A stretch of DNA of 64,000 nt from an uncultured Pseudomonas sp. GTDB lineage: Bacteria > Pseudomonadota > Gammaproteobacteria > Pseudomonadales > Pseudomonadaceae. The position numbers and the translations under genes were made by a program. Below are positions 44,462 through 55,175 of this stretch, one piece after another (position 1 is the first letter of the stretch; the number at the start of each line of letters is the position of its first letter). The stretch is from NCBI RefSeq assembly GCF_913777995.1, contig NZ_CAJYVE010000009.1, positions 1 through 64,000 on the forward strand, written 5' to 3'. The notes under the pieces were generated by a model, which saw only the letters and a list, made by a program, of their open reading frames with translations, was not told the DNA's origin and searched no databases.

Positions 44462-45817
44462 TCATTCTTTCATTTCAAATAACGCCATAGCCTCGACATG
44501 CGCCGTCTGAGGAAACATGTCGAGAATCCCGGCTCGTTTCAAGCGGTAACCCTGGTTGACCAGCTCAAGGGTGTCACGCGCCAGCGTGGCGGGGTTGCAG
44601 GATACATACAGCAACCGCCGGGCACCGGACTGGCCGATCTGCCGAACCACCTCGAAGGCGCCATCACGCGGCGGGTCCAAGAGTACCGCAGAAAATCCTT
44701 TTACAGACCAGTCAGCCTGCGTCAATGGCCGGGAAAGGTCAGCCTGGAAGAACTGCACGTTCTCCAGGCCGTTGTCCCGGGCATTGAGCGCCGCACGCTC
44801 GACCATCGCCTGCACGCCTTCCACCGCCACCACCTCGCCGCTCTGTGCGGCCAGCGGCAGGGCGAAGTTGCCCAGCCCGCAGAACAGGTCCATGACCCGC
44901 TCGCCCGGCTGTGGCGCCAGCCACTCCAGTGCCTGGCGGATCATCGCCTCGTTGACCTGGGCATTGACCTGGATGAAATCCCCCGGCCGCCAGGCCAGTT
45001 GCAGATTCCAGGGCTCCAGGCGATAACCCAGGGCATGGACCGGATCGGCCGGCCGAGGTTCACCCTCGCCTTGCAACCAGAGTTGTACGCGGTTGCGCGT
45101 GCAAAAATCGTGAAGGATTTGCAGGTCAGCGTCGGACAATGGCGCGGTGTGTCGCACCAGCAGCGCCAGGGCGCTGCCACTGAACAGCTCGACATGACCG
45201 ACTGCCTGCGGCTTGCCGAGTCCGCGCAACAACTCAGGCAGCTGTGCCATGAGCGGCTGCAGCTCGGCGACCAGCACCGGGCAGTGGCGGACATTGACGA
45301 TGTCCTGGCTGGCGGCGGCGCGAAAGCCGACGTCCAGCTGACGGGCCTTCGGGTCCCAGCGCACGGCGACCCGTGCACGACGGCGGTAGGCCAGCTCGCT
45401 GCCGACCAGCGGTGCGGCCCATTGTTCGGGTTCCACGCTGGCCACGCGCTGCAACTGTTCGGCAAGCATGGCCTGCTTGAACGCCAGCTGCTGGTCGTGA
45501 GGCATGTGCTGCACGCTGCAGCCGCCACAGCGGCCGAAGTATTCGCAGGCCGGGGCACGGCGCGCGGCGCTGGCACTCAGCACCCTTTCGGTGCGCGCCT
45601 CGACCACCTTGCCGCGCGCGCCCAGCACCCGCGCCTCGACTTCTTCACCGGCCAGGCTGCCGGCCACGAACCAGGTCTTGCCCTCGGCGAAGGCGATGCC
45701 ACGGCCGTCATTGGCCAGCCGCTCGACGACCAGGCGCTGTTTCTTGCCGGTCGGCACCTGGGCACTCTTGACTCCACCAGCGGGCTGAAAACGCAGCCCT
45801 CGTTGCTGACGGGCCAT
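44462..45817 (-). CDS. rlmD: 23S rRNA (uracil-1939-C5)-methyltransferase
   Basis: A 451-aa SAM-dependent RNA methyltransferase (RumA). A TRAM domain occupies about residues 15-80. The [4Fe-4S] ligands are [10 protein letters not shown] plus the later C-P-V. The Rossmann core starts [14 protein letters not shown], and L-L-D-P-P-R-D-G-A and the catalytic cysteine in [11 protein letters not shown] complete the motifs. ATG at 45817 overlaps the cysM stop by one base (TGATG). relA follows 166 bp downstream. Length and cluster ligands match the family. Confidence 0.95.
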   Translation of the reverse strand: MARQQRGLRFQPAGGVKSAQVPTGKKQRLVVERLANDGRGIAFAEGKTWFVAGSLAGEEVEARVLGARGKVVEARTERVLSASAARRAPACEYFGRCGGCSVQHMPHDQQLAFKQAMLAEQLQRVASVEPEQWAAPLVGSELAYRRRARVAVRWDPKARQLDVGFRAAASQDIVNVRHCPVLVAELQPLMAQLPELLRGLGKPQAVGHVELFSGSALALLVRHTAPLSDADLQILHDFCTRNRVQLWLQGEGEPRPADPVHALGYRLEPWNLQLAWRPGDFIQVNAQVNEAMIRQALEWLAPQPGERVMDLFCGLGNFALPLAAQSGEVVAVEGVQAMVERAALNARDNGLENVQFFQADLSRPLTQADWSVKGFSAVLLDPPRDGAFEVVRQIGQSGARRLLYVSCNPATLARDTLELVNQGYRLKRAGILDMFPQTAHVEAMALFEMKE

Positions 45818-46719
45818 CAGTTGGGCGCGTCGAAGACGCCGGTCGACAGGTAGCGGTCGCCGCGGTCACAGATGATGGCGACGATCACGGCGTTTTCTAC
45901 CTCGCGGCTCAGGCGCAGCATGCCGGCCACCGAGCCGCCAGAGGACACGCCGCAGAAGATGCCTTCTTCACGGGCCAGGCGGCGCATGACGTCCTCGGCT
46001 TCGGCCTGCCCCATGTCGATGATCCGGTCGACCCGCGAAGCCTGGTAGATGCTCGGCAGGTACTCTTCAGGCCAGCGACGGATACCCGGAATGGCCGCGC
46101 CTTCCATCGGCTGCAGGCCGACGATCTGCACGTTGGGATTCTGCTCCTTGAGGTAGCGCGAATTGCCCATGATGGTACCGGTGGTGCCCATCGAGCTGAC
46201 GAAATGGGTGACGGTGCCGCCGGTCTGCCGCCAGATTTCCGGGCCGGTGCCGGCGTAGTGCGCCTCGGGGTTGTCGCCATTGGCGAACTGGTCCAGCACC
46301 TTGCCGCGGCCTTCGGCCTGCATGCGCTCGGCCAGATCACGAGCGCCTTCCATGCCTTCGTCCTTGCTGACCAGGATCAGCTCGGCGCCATAGGCGGTCA
46401 TCGCCGCCTTGCGCTCGGCACTGGAATTGTCGGGCATGATCAGGATCATTCGGTAGCCCTTGATGGCAGCAGCCATGGCCAGGGCGATACCGGTGTTGCC
46501 GGAGGTGGCTTCGATCAGGGTGTCACCCGGCTGGATCTGGCCACGCAGCTCGGCGCGGGTGATCATCGACAGCGCCGGGCGGTCTTTCACCGAACCGGCC
46601 GGGTTGTTGCCTTCGAGCTTCACCAGGAGGGTATTGCTGGTCTCGCCGCCGAGGCGCTGCAGGCGCACCAGCGGGGTGTTGCCGACGCAATCGGCAATGG
46701 TTTGATACGGCAGGGTCAT
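45817..46719 (-). CDS. cysM: O-acetylserine (thiol)-lyase B, cysteine synthase
   Basis: A 300-aa PLP enzyme that makes cysteine from O-acetylserine with sulfide, or S-sulfocysteine with thiosulfate. The PLP lysine lies in P-A-G-S-V-K-D-R-P, and the substrate loop is [10 protein letters not shown]. The phosphate cup reads G-T-T-G-T-I-M-G. The C-terminal [10 protein letters not shown] is the family's other mark. The 300-aa length and E-G-N-N-P (rather than E-x-x-N-P of CysK) support CysM. It is divergent from gacS across 358 bp and overlaps rlmD by one base. Confidence 0.95.
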   Translation of the reverse strand: MTLPYQTIADCVGNTPLVRLQRLGGETSNTLLVKLEGNNPAGSVKDRPALSMITRAELRGQIQPGDTLIEATSGNTGIALAMAAAIKGYRMILIMPDNSSAERKAAMTAYGAELILVSKDEGMEGARDLAERMQAEGRGKVLDQFANGDNPEAHYAGTGPEIWRQTGGTVTHFVSSMGTTGTIMGNSRYLKEQNPNVQIVGLQPMEGAAIPGIRRWPEEYLPSIYQASRVDRIIDMGQAEAEDVMRRLAREEGIFCGVSSGGSVAGMLRLSREVENAVIVAIICDRGDRYLSTGVFDAPN

Positions 46720-47077
46720 GGCGTCTTTCGCAATCCAGACTGCGGGGGCCGCCTATCATACCGGCAAACGCCCAAAGCCCATATCACGCAAAGTGAGGCG
46801 CTTATCACCAAACGACATAACGGCCTGCGCCAATTCCACGACGCGCCCGCTCTGGCCCCCGCTGTCCCGCCACCCGGCGAGAGTCGCCGGCACACCGGCT
46901 GCCGTCCGCCATACGACCGGTGGTTACCGAGCCGTCCAAGGATGCGACTGCCAGGCGGCCAGGCATGTAATATGCCTGCCATTCAATGGCTACACTGCCC
47001 TGTGCCGGCGGTCCGCGACCCTCGGCATGCGGCACGAACATGACCTTCCGGAATGCCCGGAGCGCTGGAGAACGCAT
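46720..47077. other. Divergent cysM-gacS intergenic region
   Basis: A 358-bp gap with no coding frame that I can support. Upstream of gacS it carries TGGAG 7 nt before the GTG start. No sharp -35/-10 pair, palindromic operator or terminator stands out; the sequence near 46790-46830 is the most AT-rich stretch and a candidate for cysM/gacS promoters. Confidence 0.4.
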
Positions 47078-49831
47078 GTGCTGACCAAGCTGGGAATCAA
47101 GAGCCGGGTTCTGCTGCTGACCATTCTGCCCACCAGCCTGATGGCCATGGTGCTGGGCGGCTATTTCACCTGGATGCAACTGTACGAATTGCAGAACCAG
47201 CTGCTGGTGCGCGGCGAGATGATCACCCGCCAATTGGTGCCCCTCGCGGCCCCGGCGCTGGGCCACAAGGACAAGAGCATCCTCAACCGCATCGCCACCC
47301 AGTGCCTGGAAGAAACCGACGTGCGCGCGGTGACCTTCCTGGATGCCGACCGCAACGTCCTGGCTCACGCGGGCCCCAGCATGCTCAACCCGGCACCCAC
47401 CGGCCAGGGCACGCAACTGCTCAACAGCACCGGCAGCGACGCCACCCGTTACCTGCTGCCGGTGTTCGGCAGCCAGCGGCACCTCACTAGCCCCATCGTG
47501 CCCGAAGAGGCCGACCGCCTGCTGGGCTGGGTGGAAATGGAAATCTCGCACAATGGCACCCTGCTGCGTGGCTATCGCAGCCTGTTCGCCAGCCTGCTGC
47601 TGATCCTCTCGGGGCTGGGCATCACCGCGATCCTGGCGCTGCGCATGAGCCGCAGCATCAACGAGCCGTTGAGCCGCATCAAGCAGGCGGTCAGCCAGCT
47701 CAAGGAAGGCCATCTGGAAACCCGCCTGCCGCCGTTGGGCAGCCAGGAACTCGATGAACTGGCCTCGGGCATTAACCGCATGGCCTCGACCCTGCAGCAT
47801 GCCCAGGAAGAACTGCAGCAGAGCATCGACCAGGCCACCGAAGACGTGCGCCAGAACCTCGAAACCATCGAGATCCAGAACATCGAACTGGATCTGGCCC
47901 GCAAGGAGGCCCTGGAAGCCAGCCGCATCAAGTCGGAATTCCTCGCCAACATGAGCCACGAAATCCGTACCCCGCTCAACGGCATCGTCGGCTTTACCCA
48001 CCTGCTGCAGAAAAGCGAGCTGACGCCGCGGCAGGTCGACTACCTCAATACCATCGAAAAGTCCGCCGACAGCCTGCTGAACATCATCAACGAGATTCTC
48101 GATTTCTCGAAGATCGAGGCCGGCAAGCTGGTGCTCGACGACATTCCGTTCAACCTGCGCGACCTGCTGCAGGACACCCTGACCATCCTCGCCCCGGCTG
48201 CGCATGCCAAGCACCTGGAACTGGTCAGCCTGGTCTACCGCGACACCCCGGTGGCGCTGAGCGGCGACCCGCTGCGCCTGAAGCAGATCCTCACCAACCT
48301 GGTCAGCAACGCCATCAAGTTCACCCGCGAGGGCACCATCGTCGCTCGCGCCATGGTCGAGGAAGAGACCGACGACAGTGCGCACCTGCGCATCAGCGTG
48401 CAGGACACCGGCGTGGGCCTGTCCAGCGACGACCTGCGCGCCCTGTTCCAGGCCTTCAGCCAGGCCGACAATTCGCTGTCCCGGCAGCCTGGCGGTACGG
48501 GTCTGGGGCTGGTGATTTCCAAGCGTCTGATCGAGCAGATGGGCGGCGAGATCGGCGTGGAGAGCACGCCGGGGGTGGGTTCGGAATTCTGGATCAGCCT
48601 GAAGCTGCCCAAGGCCCGCGACGACTCCGAGGACCCGGTCGTACAGCCGTTGCAAGGGGTGCGTGTGGCGATCATGGAGCGCCACGAACTGGCGCGCCAG
48701 GCCCTGGAGCATCAGCTGGAGGACTGTGGCCTGGAGCCGCTGGTGTTCAAGAACCTGGAAACCCTGATCAATGGCGTTACGGCTGCGCACCAGAGCCCCA
48801 CGGCCATCGAGCTGGCGGTGATCGGCGTGACCAGTTGCGAGATTCCGCCCGAACGCCTGCGCCAGTCCATCTGGGACCTGGAAAATCTCGGCTGCAAGGT
48901 GCTGGTGCTGTGCCCGACCATCGAACAGTCGCTGTTCCAGGTCTCGGTGCCGGATGTCTACACCCAGCTGCAGGCCAAGCCGGCCTGCGACCGCAAGCTG
49001 CGCCGGGCGCTGACCGACCTGATCCAGCCGCGCCATGTGCGCACCGAAAGCGCCCTGCCCCAGCCCAGCCGGGCACCGCGCATCCTCTGCGTGGACGACA
49101 ACCCGGCGAACCTGCTGCTGGTGCAGACCCTGCTCGAGGACATGGGCGCCAACGTACTCGCGGTGGACAGCGGCTATGCCGCCGTGCAGGCGGTCCAGCA
49201 CGAGCGCTTCGACATGGTGCTGATGGACGTGCAGATGCCCGGCATGGATGGCCGCCAGGCCACCGAAGCGATCCGCGAGCTGGAAGCCGAGCGGCAGAGC
49301 AGCGCCTTGCCGGTGGTCGCTCTGACTGCCCACGCCATGGCCAATGAAAAGCGCTCGCTGCTGCAAAGCGGCATGGACGACTACCTGACCAAACCGATCA
49401 GCGAGCGCCAGCTGGCCCAGGTGGTGCTCAAGTGGACCGGCCTGGCGCTGCGCGCGCCCACCCCGGAAGCCCAGGTCGACAACGACGTCGTTCACTTGGG
49501 CCCGCTGGTGCTCGACCCCGAAGAAGGGCTGCGCCTGGCCGCTGGCAAGGCTGACCTGGCCGCCGACATGCTGGCCATGCTCCTGGCTTCGCTGGATGCC
49601 GATCGCGAGGCGATTCGCGCAGCCCGCTCGATCACCGACATCCAGGCGCTCATCGAACGCATCCATCGCTTGCACGGTGCCACCCGCTATTGCGGTGTAC
49701 CGCAATTGCGGGCCGCCTGTCAGCGTGCCGAGACCCTGCTCAAGCAGGACGACCCGCATGCCGACGAAGCACTGGACGAACTGGACAAGGCCATCGCCCG
49801 CCTGGCTGCCGAAGCCCGGGTATCGGCCTGA
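47078..49831 (+). CDS. gacS: Hybrid sensor kinase GacS
   Basis: A 917-aa tripartite sensor kinase that phosphorylates GacA, which drives small RNAs that free RsmA targets for secondary metabolism, biofilm and virulence traits. Order: TM helix about 10-35, periplasmic region about 36-165, TM helix about 168-190, HAMP about 190-240, HisKA with His294 in N-M-S-H-E-I-R-T-P, HATPase about 395-515 (D-T-G-V-G-L, G-G-T-G-L-G-L), receiver with Asp717 in L-M-D-V-Q-M-P, and Hpt with His863 in I-H-R-L-H-G. All three phosphosites are intact. The GTG start has GGAG 7 nt upstream; the frame upstream is not coding. gacA is not in the window. Confidence 0.96.
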   Translation: MLTKLGIKSRVLLLTILPTSLMAMVLGGYFTWMQLYELQNQLLVRGEMITRQLVPLAAPALGHKDKSILNRIATQCLEETDVRAVTFLDADRNVLAHAGPSMLNPAPTGQGTQLLNSTGSDATRYLLPVFGSQRHLTSPIVPEEADRLLGWVEMEISHNGTLLRGYRSLFASLLLILSGLGITAILALRMSRSINEPLSRIKQAVSQLKEGHLETRLPPLGSQELDELASGINRMASTLQHAQEELQQSIDQATEDVRQNLETIEIQNIELDLARKEALEASRIKSEFLANMSHEIRTPLNGIVGFTHLLQKSELTPRQVDYLNTIEKSADSLLNIINEILDFSKIEAGKLVLDDIPFNLRDLLQDTLTILAPAAHAKHLELVSLVYRDTPVALSGDPLRLKQILTNLVSNAIKFTREGTIVARAMVEEETDDSAHLRISVQDTGVGLSSDDLRALFQAFSQADNSLSRQPGGTGLGLVISKRLIEQMGGEIGVESTPGVGSEFWISLKLPKARDDSEDPVVQPLQGVRVAIMERHELARQALEHQLEDCGLEPLVFKNLETLINGVTAAHQSPTAIELAVIGVTSCEIPPERLRQSIWDLENLGCKVLVLCPTIEQSLFQVSVPDVYTQLQAKPACDRKLRRALTDLIQPRHVRTESALPQPSRAPRILCVDDNPANLLLVQTLLEDMGANVLAVDSGYAAVQAVQHERFDMVLMDVQMPGMDGRQATEAIRELEAERQSSALPVVALTAHAMANEKRSLLQSGMDDYLTKPISERQLAQVVLKWTGLALRAPTPEAQVDNDVVHLGPLVLDPEEGLRLAAGKADLAADMLAMLLASLDADREAIRAARSITDIQALIERIHRLHGATRYCGVPQLRAACQRAETLLKQDDPHADEALDELDKAIARLAAEARVSA

Positions 49832-49837
49832 GACTGA

Positions 49838-49863
49838 CTCGCCGCCAGGTGTCCGGCGGCGAG
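49838..49863. terminator. Hairpin downstream of gacS
   Basis: CTCGCCGCC (49838-49846) pairs with GGCGGCGAG (49855-49863) around AGGTGTCC, 6 bp past the gacS stop. There is no T run, so it may stabilise or pause the transcript rather than end it. Confidence 0.5.
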
Positions 49864-49911
49864 CCCGAGGGTCGACGGCATGCTAAGATGCCGCCGCATT
49901 TTGGAGGACCC

Positions 49912-50349
49912 ATGGTCGAACACGATTTCCGCTACAGCATGCTCAACCCTCAACACACCCTCACCGAGTGCCGCACCCTGGCGCCGGGCCGCTACCAGGT
50001 GACCGGCAACGGCGGGTCGATCCAGGGCGGCGACCAGCTGCTGGTCACCCTCAAGGGCAGCAAGAGCCTCTACATGCGCCTCACCGTGGAAAAGGTCCGC
50101 CACCTGATCAACCCGCCAGGGCAGTGGGTCGCAGTGGCCAATGGCCCGGTGTTCGATGAGCTGGCGATCCATGAGTGGAGCGTGCAGTGCGACAGCTGCA
50201 ATGCCGAGCTGAAGTTCGAGTTCTCGGTGGAAAGCAAGCTGGGCGCCAAAGCGCAGAAACCTGCCGCCGTCGCACGCATTGCCGAGCTGGGCTGGAAAAC
50301 CGACGGCGACCGCCATGTGTGCCGCCAGTGCCAGGTGCAACCGCAATGA
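49912..50349 (+). CDS. Zinc-ribbon-type hypothetical protein downstream of gacS
   Basis: A 145-aa soluble protein with GGAGG 5 nt before its ATG. Two cysteine pairs, C-D-S-C near residue 90 and C-R-Q-C near residue 138, bracket the C-terminal part as in a split zinc ribbon. The N-terminal half has G-R-Y-Q-V-T-G-N-G-G-S and the beta-hairpin G-Q-W-V-A-V-A-N-G-P. No family is recognised. Its TGA overlaps the ATG of the META lipoprotein gene (ATGA), so they form a coupled pair. In other pseudomonads I recall ldhA just after gacS; here this gene occupies that position. Confidence 0.72.
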   Translation: MVEHDFRYSMLNPQHTLTECRTLAPGRYQVTGNGGSIQGGDQLLVTLKGSKSLYMRLTVEKVRHLINPPGQWVAVANGPVFDELAIHEWSVQCDSCNAELKFEFSVESKLGAKAQKPAAVARIAELGWKTDGDRHVCRQCQVQPQ

Positions 50350-50744
50350 AACCTGTAGGGCTGACCCTCCTGGCCGGCGCATTGCTGTTGGCCGGCTGCG
50401 CCAGCGAGGCGCCACGCATCGAACATGAGCACAGCTATGCGCTGGAATGGATCGGTGAGCGCCCTCTGGTGGACCGCAGCGGCATGACCATGACCCTGGG
50501 CGCCGATGGCCGCGCCTATGGCAATGCCGGGTGCAACCACTGGTTCGCCAGCTACACCCTGCAGGGGCAGTCGATCACCTTCGGGCCGGTCGGCCGCACC
50601 CGCAAGCTGTGCGTGGAAGCCTTGATGGAACAGGAGCAGCGCTTCATCGACACCCTGCCCAAGATCCAGCGCTGGGATATCTCGCCGATGGGCCAGTTGC
50701 GCCTCTGGCCAGCCGAGGACAAGCCGCTGCGTTTCTGGCCTTGA
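50346..50744 (+). CDS. META-domain (HslJ-like) lipoprotein
   Basis: A 132-aa lipoprotein with the lipobox L-A-G-C at about residues 15-18, so it is probably in the outer membrane. A single META domain follows (about 35-125): L-E-W-I-G-E-R-P, the conserved G-N-A-G-C-N-H-W, and F-G-P-V-G-R-T-R-K-L-C. META proteins of this kind (HslJ family) are linked to envelope stress or novobiocin resistance in enterics, though no mechanism is known. ATGA overlap with the zinc-ribbon gene. The C-terminus ends R-F-W-P, typical. Confidence 0.85.
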   Translation: MKPVGLTLLAGALLLAGCASEAPRIEHEHSYALEWIGERPLVDRSGMTMTLGADGRAYGNAGCNHWFASYTLQGQSITFGPVGRTRKLCVEALMEQEQRFIDTLPKIQRWDISPMGQLRLWPAEDKPLRFWP

Positions 50745-50805
50745 CGGGCCAGAGGAAAATACTCCGGCTGACGCCAACACGGGTCAGTTGGTCGTAATCG
50801 GACCT

Positions 50806-50892
50806 TGTTGGAGCTTGCTCGCGATCGCTGCCTCAAGCTCCCAGCAGATTCGCTGGCTTCACCGGACTTTTCGCGAGCGAGCTCGCTCCAAC
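50806..50892. repeat. REP-like inverted repeat between META and TlpA genes
   Basis: TGTTGGAGCTTGCTCGCGA (50806-50824) faces TCGCGAGCGAGCTCGCTCCAACA (50870-50892) in inverse orientation with a short offset. The gap to the TlpA gene also contains CTTCAGCCGCGAAAA near 50980, the same core as the repeat near 8795. This is a composite of two Pseudomonas extragenic repeat types between convergent genes. Confidence 0.6.
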
Positions 50893-51010
50893 AAAAGCCC
50901 GGATGCCTTGACTTGCCAGTACTGCGGCTAGAGCCGGAGCTATCCGCTTCTCCCACCGCATTACCCGGTAGCAACGGCTTCAGCCGCGAAAAGGCTGGCG
51001 GGTAAACTGA

Positions 51011-51478
51011 CTAGCCTTCCCCACGCAACGCCTTGAGGCGGGCAGTAACGCCGGCGGCGGTCTGTTCGCCCAGCAACTGCTCACGCATCTTGCCCTTGTC
51101 ATCGATGATGTAGGTCACCGGCAAGGCTTCGGCGGTGGGCAGGTCGTAACGCTCAGCCGGGTCCTGGGCCAGCACGGTGAACTTGATCCCCAGGGTCTCG
51201 GCGGCTTTTTTCAGCTCATCACCCTGCAGGTTGTCGAAGTTGACCCCCAGCACCGTGACGTTCTGATCCTTCACCTGTTCGGCCAACTGATTCAGCTCGG
51301 GAATCTCCACCCGGCAAGGGCCGCACCATTCGGCCCAGTAATTGATGACCAGCCAGTGTTTGTCGATGCGCTCGCTGGCAACCTTCTGGCCATTCTGGTC
51401 AGTGCCCAGGTCTACGCCACAGCCGCTGAGCAGCATACTGCCCACCAGCGCTACCACCGCCGCCAATCGCCTTGCCAT
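51011..51478 (-). CDS. TlpA/ResA-like thioredoxin-fold lipoprotein
   Basis: A 155-aa envelope thiol-disulfide protein with lipobox L-L-S-G-C at about residue 20. The thioredoxin domain has the active site A-E-W-C-G-P-C-R-V-E near residue 50 and a cis-proline turn in A-L-P-V-T-Y. The C-P-C pair and W-x-E-W context resemble TlpA/ResA proteins that reduce periplasmic substrates, such as apocytochrome c or metallochaperones. ATG at 51478 is divergent from arsC. No cytochrome c maturation genes are adjacent, so the partner is unknown. Confidence 0.87.
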   Translation of the reverse strand: MARRLAAVVALVGSMLLSGCGVDLGTDQNGQKVASERIDKHWLVINYWAEWCGPCRVEIPELNQLAEQVKDQNVTVLGVNFDNLQGDELKKAAETLGIKFTVLAQDPAERYDLPTAEALPVTYIIDDKGKMREQLLGEQTAAGVTARLKALRGEG

Positions 51479-51605
51479 CTGTGTTTCCTTCTATCGCTCT
51501 GAACTGTGCATATGACACTCGATGCAACCAATCGGCACCGATTATGTCGATCAGTACCATGGCGCGGGTAGAATACGCGCCACCCTGGACAAGATGCGAC
51601 CTGAA

Positions 51606-52561
<956 letters not shown>

Positions 52562-52609
52562 GCACAGCGCCTGGTCGAAGTCGTGCCTGACAGGGCTGGA
52601 TCCCGCCCC

Positions 52610-52637
52610 CTGCAGGACCGGCTTTGGCCGGGAAGGC
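52610..52637. repeat. REP-type repeat (orientation A)
   Basis: CTGCAGGACC-GGCTTTGGCC-GGGAAGGC (28 bp, read straight through) is about 25 of 28 identical to the reverse complement of the repeat at 61764-61790. It lies between wrbA and the Tag-like gene. The GGCCGGG/CCCGGCC core makes a short stem. This is one copy of a dispersed P. putida-type extragenic repeat. Confidence 0.6.
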
Positions 52638-52719
52638 TTCATCGGCTGATGCCACCTTGCCCGTCCGTTGCCTGTACGACCCGACAGCCCTGCCGTGCAA
52701 ACCCTGACCTGGAGTTCCG

Positions 52720-53391
52720 ATGCTCGATTACCAATGGCTCAACGAGTACTGCCTGAACCGTTTCGGTTCGGCCAAGGCCCTGGAGGCGCAGTTGCCGGTG
52801 CCGCGCACCACGCAGCAGCTGGAGGCCCTCGGCGATGACCGCTACCTGTCCACCCTGGCGCTACGGGTGTTCCGCGCCGGACTAAAGCACAGCCTGGTGG
52901 ACGCCAAGTGGCCGGCCTTCGAGCAGGTGTTCTTTGGTTTCGATCCGGAAAAGGTCGTATTGATGGGCGCCGACCACCTGGAGCGGCTGATGCAGGACAC
53001 GCGCATCATCCGTCACCTGGGCAAGCTCAAGAGCGTGCCGCGCAATGCCCAGCTGATTCTCGACATCGCCCGTGAACATGGCAGCTTCGGGCGCTTCATC
53101 GCCCAGTGGCCGACGGACGACATCACCGGCCTGTGGCAATACCTGGGCAAGCACGGCAGCCAGATGGGCGGGCTGTCCGCGCCGCGCTTCCTGCGCATGA
53201 TCGGCAAGGACACCTTCGTACCGAGCAATGACGTGGTGGCCGCCTTGCGCGCCCAGGACATCATCGACAAGGTGCCGACCAGCAAGCGCGACCAGGCCAT
53301 CGTGCAGGCCGCGTTCAACCAGTGGCAGGCGCAGAGCGGCCGGCCACTGTGCCAGCTATCGGCGATGCTGGCCTACACGGTGAATCACTGA
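52720..53391 (+). CDS. DNA-3-methyladenine glycosylase I-like protein
   Basis: A 223-aa protein that aligns with Tag-family glycosylases over the core. R-V-F-R-A-G-L-K, W-P-A-F-E-Q-V-F, F-D-P-E-K-V, L-M-Q-D-T-R-I-I-R-H and K-L-K-S-V-P-R-N-A-Q are all Tag-like segments of the helix-hairpin-helix fold. In E. coli Tag the zinc 'snap' uses Cys4, His17, His175 and Cys179. The corresponding N-terminal M-x-R-C-x-W and C-terminal H-x3-C are not seen here, so it is a divergent relative, and excision activity is inferred rather than shown. GGAG lies 6 nt before the ATG. Its end abuts that of ttcA (1 bp between stops). Confidence 0.72.
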   Translation: MLDYQWLNEYCLNRFGSAKALEAQLPVPRTTQQLEALGDDRYLSTLALRVFRAGLKHSLVDAKWPAFEQVFFGFDPEKVVLMGADHLERLMQDTRIIRHLGKLKSVPRNAQLILDIAREHGSFGRFIAQWPTDDITGLWQYLGKHGSQMGGLSAPRFLRMIGKDTFVPSNDVVAALRAQDIIDKVPTSKRDQAIVQAAFNQWQAQSGRPLCQLSAMLAYTVNH

Positions 53392-53392
53392 A

Positions 53393-54217
53393 TCACAGGT
53401 TGACCACGTTGACGAAGCGCGACGCTGCGCTTTCGTCCATGCGCAGGCTGGCGAAGTCGAACAGATTGCGATCGGCCAGCTGCGACGGCTGGACATTCTG
53501 CAGGGCGCGGAAAATGTTCTCGACCCGGCCCGGGGTCTTGCGCTCCCACTCCTGAAGCATCTCCTTGACCACCTGGCGCTGCAGGTTCTCCTGCGAGCCG
53601 CACAGGTTGCAGGGGATGATCGGGAACTGCTTGAAGTTCGAATAGGCCTGGATGTCCTTCTCATGGCAGTACGCCAGAGGGCGGATCACCACGTTGCGCC
53701 CGTCGTCGGAGCGCAGCTTGGGCGGCATGGCCTTGAGCGAGGCGTTGAAGAACATGTTGAGGAAGAAGGTCTCGACGATGTCGTCGCGGTGATGACCCAG
53801 GGCCATCTTGGTGGCGCCGATTTCGTCAGCGAAGGTGTACAGGGTGCCACGGCGCAGGCGCGAGCACAGCGAACAGGTGGTCTTGCCTTCCGGAACCAGC
53901 TCCTTGACCACCGAGTAGGTGTCTTTCTCGACGATGTGGTACTCGACGCCCAGGGTCTCAAGGTAAGCCGGCAGCACGTGCTCGGGGAAACCCGGCTGCT
54001 TCTGATCCATGTTCACCGCCACGATGTCGAACTTGATCGGCGCAACCTTCTGCAGGTGCATCAGCACGTCGAGCATGGTGTAGCTGTCCTTGCCACCGGA
54101 CAGACAGACCATGACCTTGTCGCCGTCCTCGATCATGTTGTAGTCGGCGACGGCTTCGCCGGCCAGCCGACGCAGGCGTTTCTGCAGTTTGTTCTGATTG
54201 ACTGAAAGAGTGCCCAT
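53393..54217 (-). CDS. ttcA: tRNA 2-thiocytidine(32) synthetase TtcA
   Basis: A 274-aa ATP- and iron-sulfur-dependent enzyme that thiolates C32 of certain tRNAs. The PP-loop [10 protein letters not shown] near residue 38 is complete. The cluster ligands are C-S-L-C (about residues 115-118) and the later [16 protein letters not shown] is the adenylation segment. I chose ATG at 54217; the frame extends far upstream without any start with a better ribosome binding site or matching domain. It is convergent with the Tag-like gene. Confidence 0.95.
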   Translation of the reverse strand: MGTLSVNQNKLQKRLRRLAGEAVADYNMIEDGDKVMVCLSGGKDSYTMLDVLMHLQKVAPIKFDIVAVNMDQKQPGFPEHVLPAYLETLGVEYHIVEKDTYSVVKELVPEGKTTCSLCSRLRRGTLYTFADEIGATKMALGHHRDDIVETFFLNMFFNASLKAMPPKLRSDDGRNVVIRPLAYCHEKDIQAYSNFKQFPIIPCNLCGSQENLQRQVVKEMLQEWERKTPGRVENIFRALQNVQPSQLADRNLFDFASLRMDESAASRFVNVVNL

Positions 54218-54487
54218 GATGCTGGTGGTTTCCGCTGCAAGGTTCGACAACATGGCAGCGCTGGCTGGAATTGGCCGCCGCGCCGCTGAAAGGGCCGACA
54301 TTTTACGCACAACCTTCGCATCATTGAACATGCCGCTACGCTTGGTGCCAGCTATTAGCGCCTGACGACCGATTGCCAAACGCTCTAAGCCCTGGCTCCG
54401 GGGCATTGCCGCGCTTTCTATACTTGCCAATGGAGTCTGTGACCCGACGATCGGTGGCCAAAAGGTGCGCCGGTGAGGAGAGATACC

Positions 54488-55087
54488 GTGATCAATCATG
54501 TCTGGGGCCTGTTCACCCATCCGCAACGCGAATGGCGGGCCATCGGCCAGGAAGACGAGAGCATCGGCCACCTGTACCTGACCCATACGCTGGTGCTGGC
54601 GGCCATCCCGCCGGTCTGTGCGTTCATCGGCACCACGCAGGTCGGCTGGGTCATCGACGACCGCCCGGCGGTGCTGCTGACCCCGGGTAGCGCGCTGACG
54701 ATGGCCTTGCTGTCGTACCTGACCATGCTCGCCGGGGTCGCGGTGATGGGCGGGTTCATCCACTGGATGGCGCGCACCTACGATGCCAATCCCACCCTGG
54801 CGCGCTGCGTCGCCTTTGCCACTTACACCGCTACACCCTTGTTCATCGGCGGCCTGGCGGCGCTCTATCCGCACCTGTGGCTGGGCATGCTGGCCGGGAC
54901 GGCGGCCATCGCCTACACGGTGTACCTGCTGTACACCGGCCTGCCGACGTTCATGAGGGTCCCACCCGAGGAAGGCTTCATGTTCGCCAGTGCGGTGCTC
55001 TCGGTGGGGCTGGTGGTCCTGGTGGCGATCATGGCTTTTACCGTGGTGCTCTGGGGCCTGGGGGCCGGCCCGCAGTACATCACCTGA
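54488..55087 (+). CDS. Yip1-domain membrane protein
   Basis: A 199-aa inner-membrane protein with five hydrophobic helices. The start [17 protein letters not shown] is typical of bacterial Yip1-domain proteins. Later [15 protein letters not shown] and [14 protein letters not shown] fill the conserved core, and G-F-M-F-A-S-A precedes the last helix. Function is unknown. GTG at 54488 has AGGAG 8 nt upstream and is preferred over a GTG five codons earlier. SprT follows 88 bp later on the same strand. Confidence 0.84.
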   Translation: MINHVWGLFTHPQREWRAIGQEDESIGHLYLTHTLVLAAIPPVCAFIGTTQVGWVIDDRPAVLLTPGSALTMALLSYLTMLAGVAVMGGFIHWMARTYDANPTLARCVAFATYTATPLFIGGLAALYPHLWLGMLAGTAAIAYTVYLLYTGLPTFMRVPPEEGFMFASAVLSVGLVVLVAIMAFTVVLWGLGAGPQYIT

Positions 55088-55175
55088 AGCGACGCCGCGA
55101 CGACCAGTGGGCGGGCGGGTTTCCGACCGCCGCCCGCCTTGCGGCATACTGGGCGCCACTGGAGAGTTGTCACGC

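Noticed and set aside
46805-49759. 984-codon minus-strand open frame opposite gacS
   Set aside because: Antisense of a fully motif-supported sensor kinase; composition and lack of start signal mark it as a shadow.
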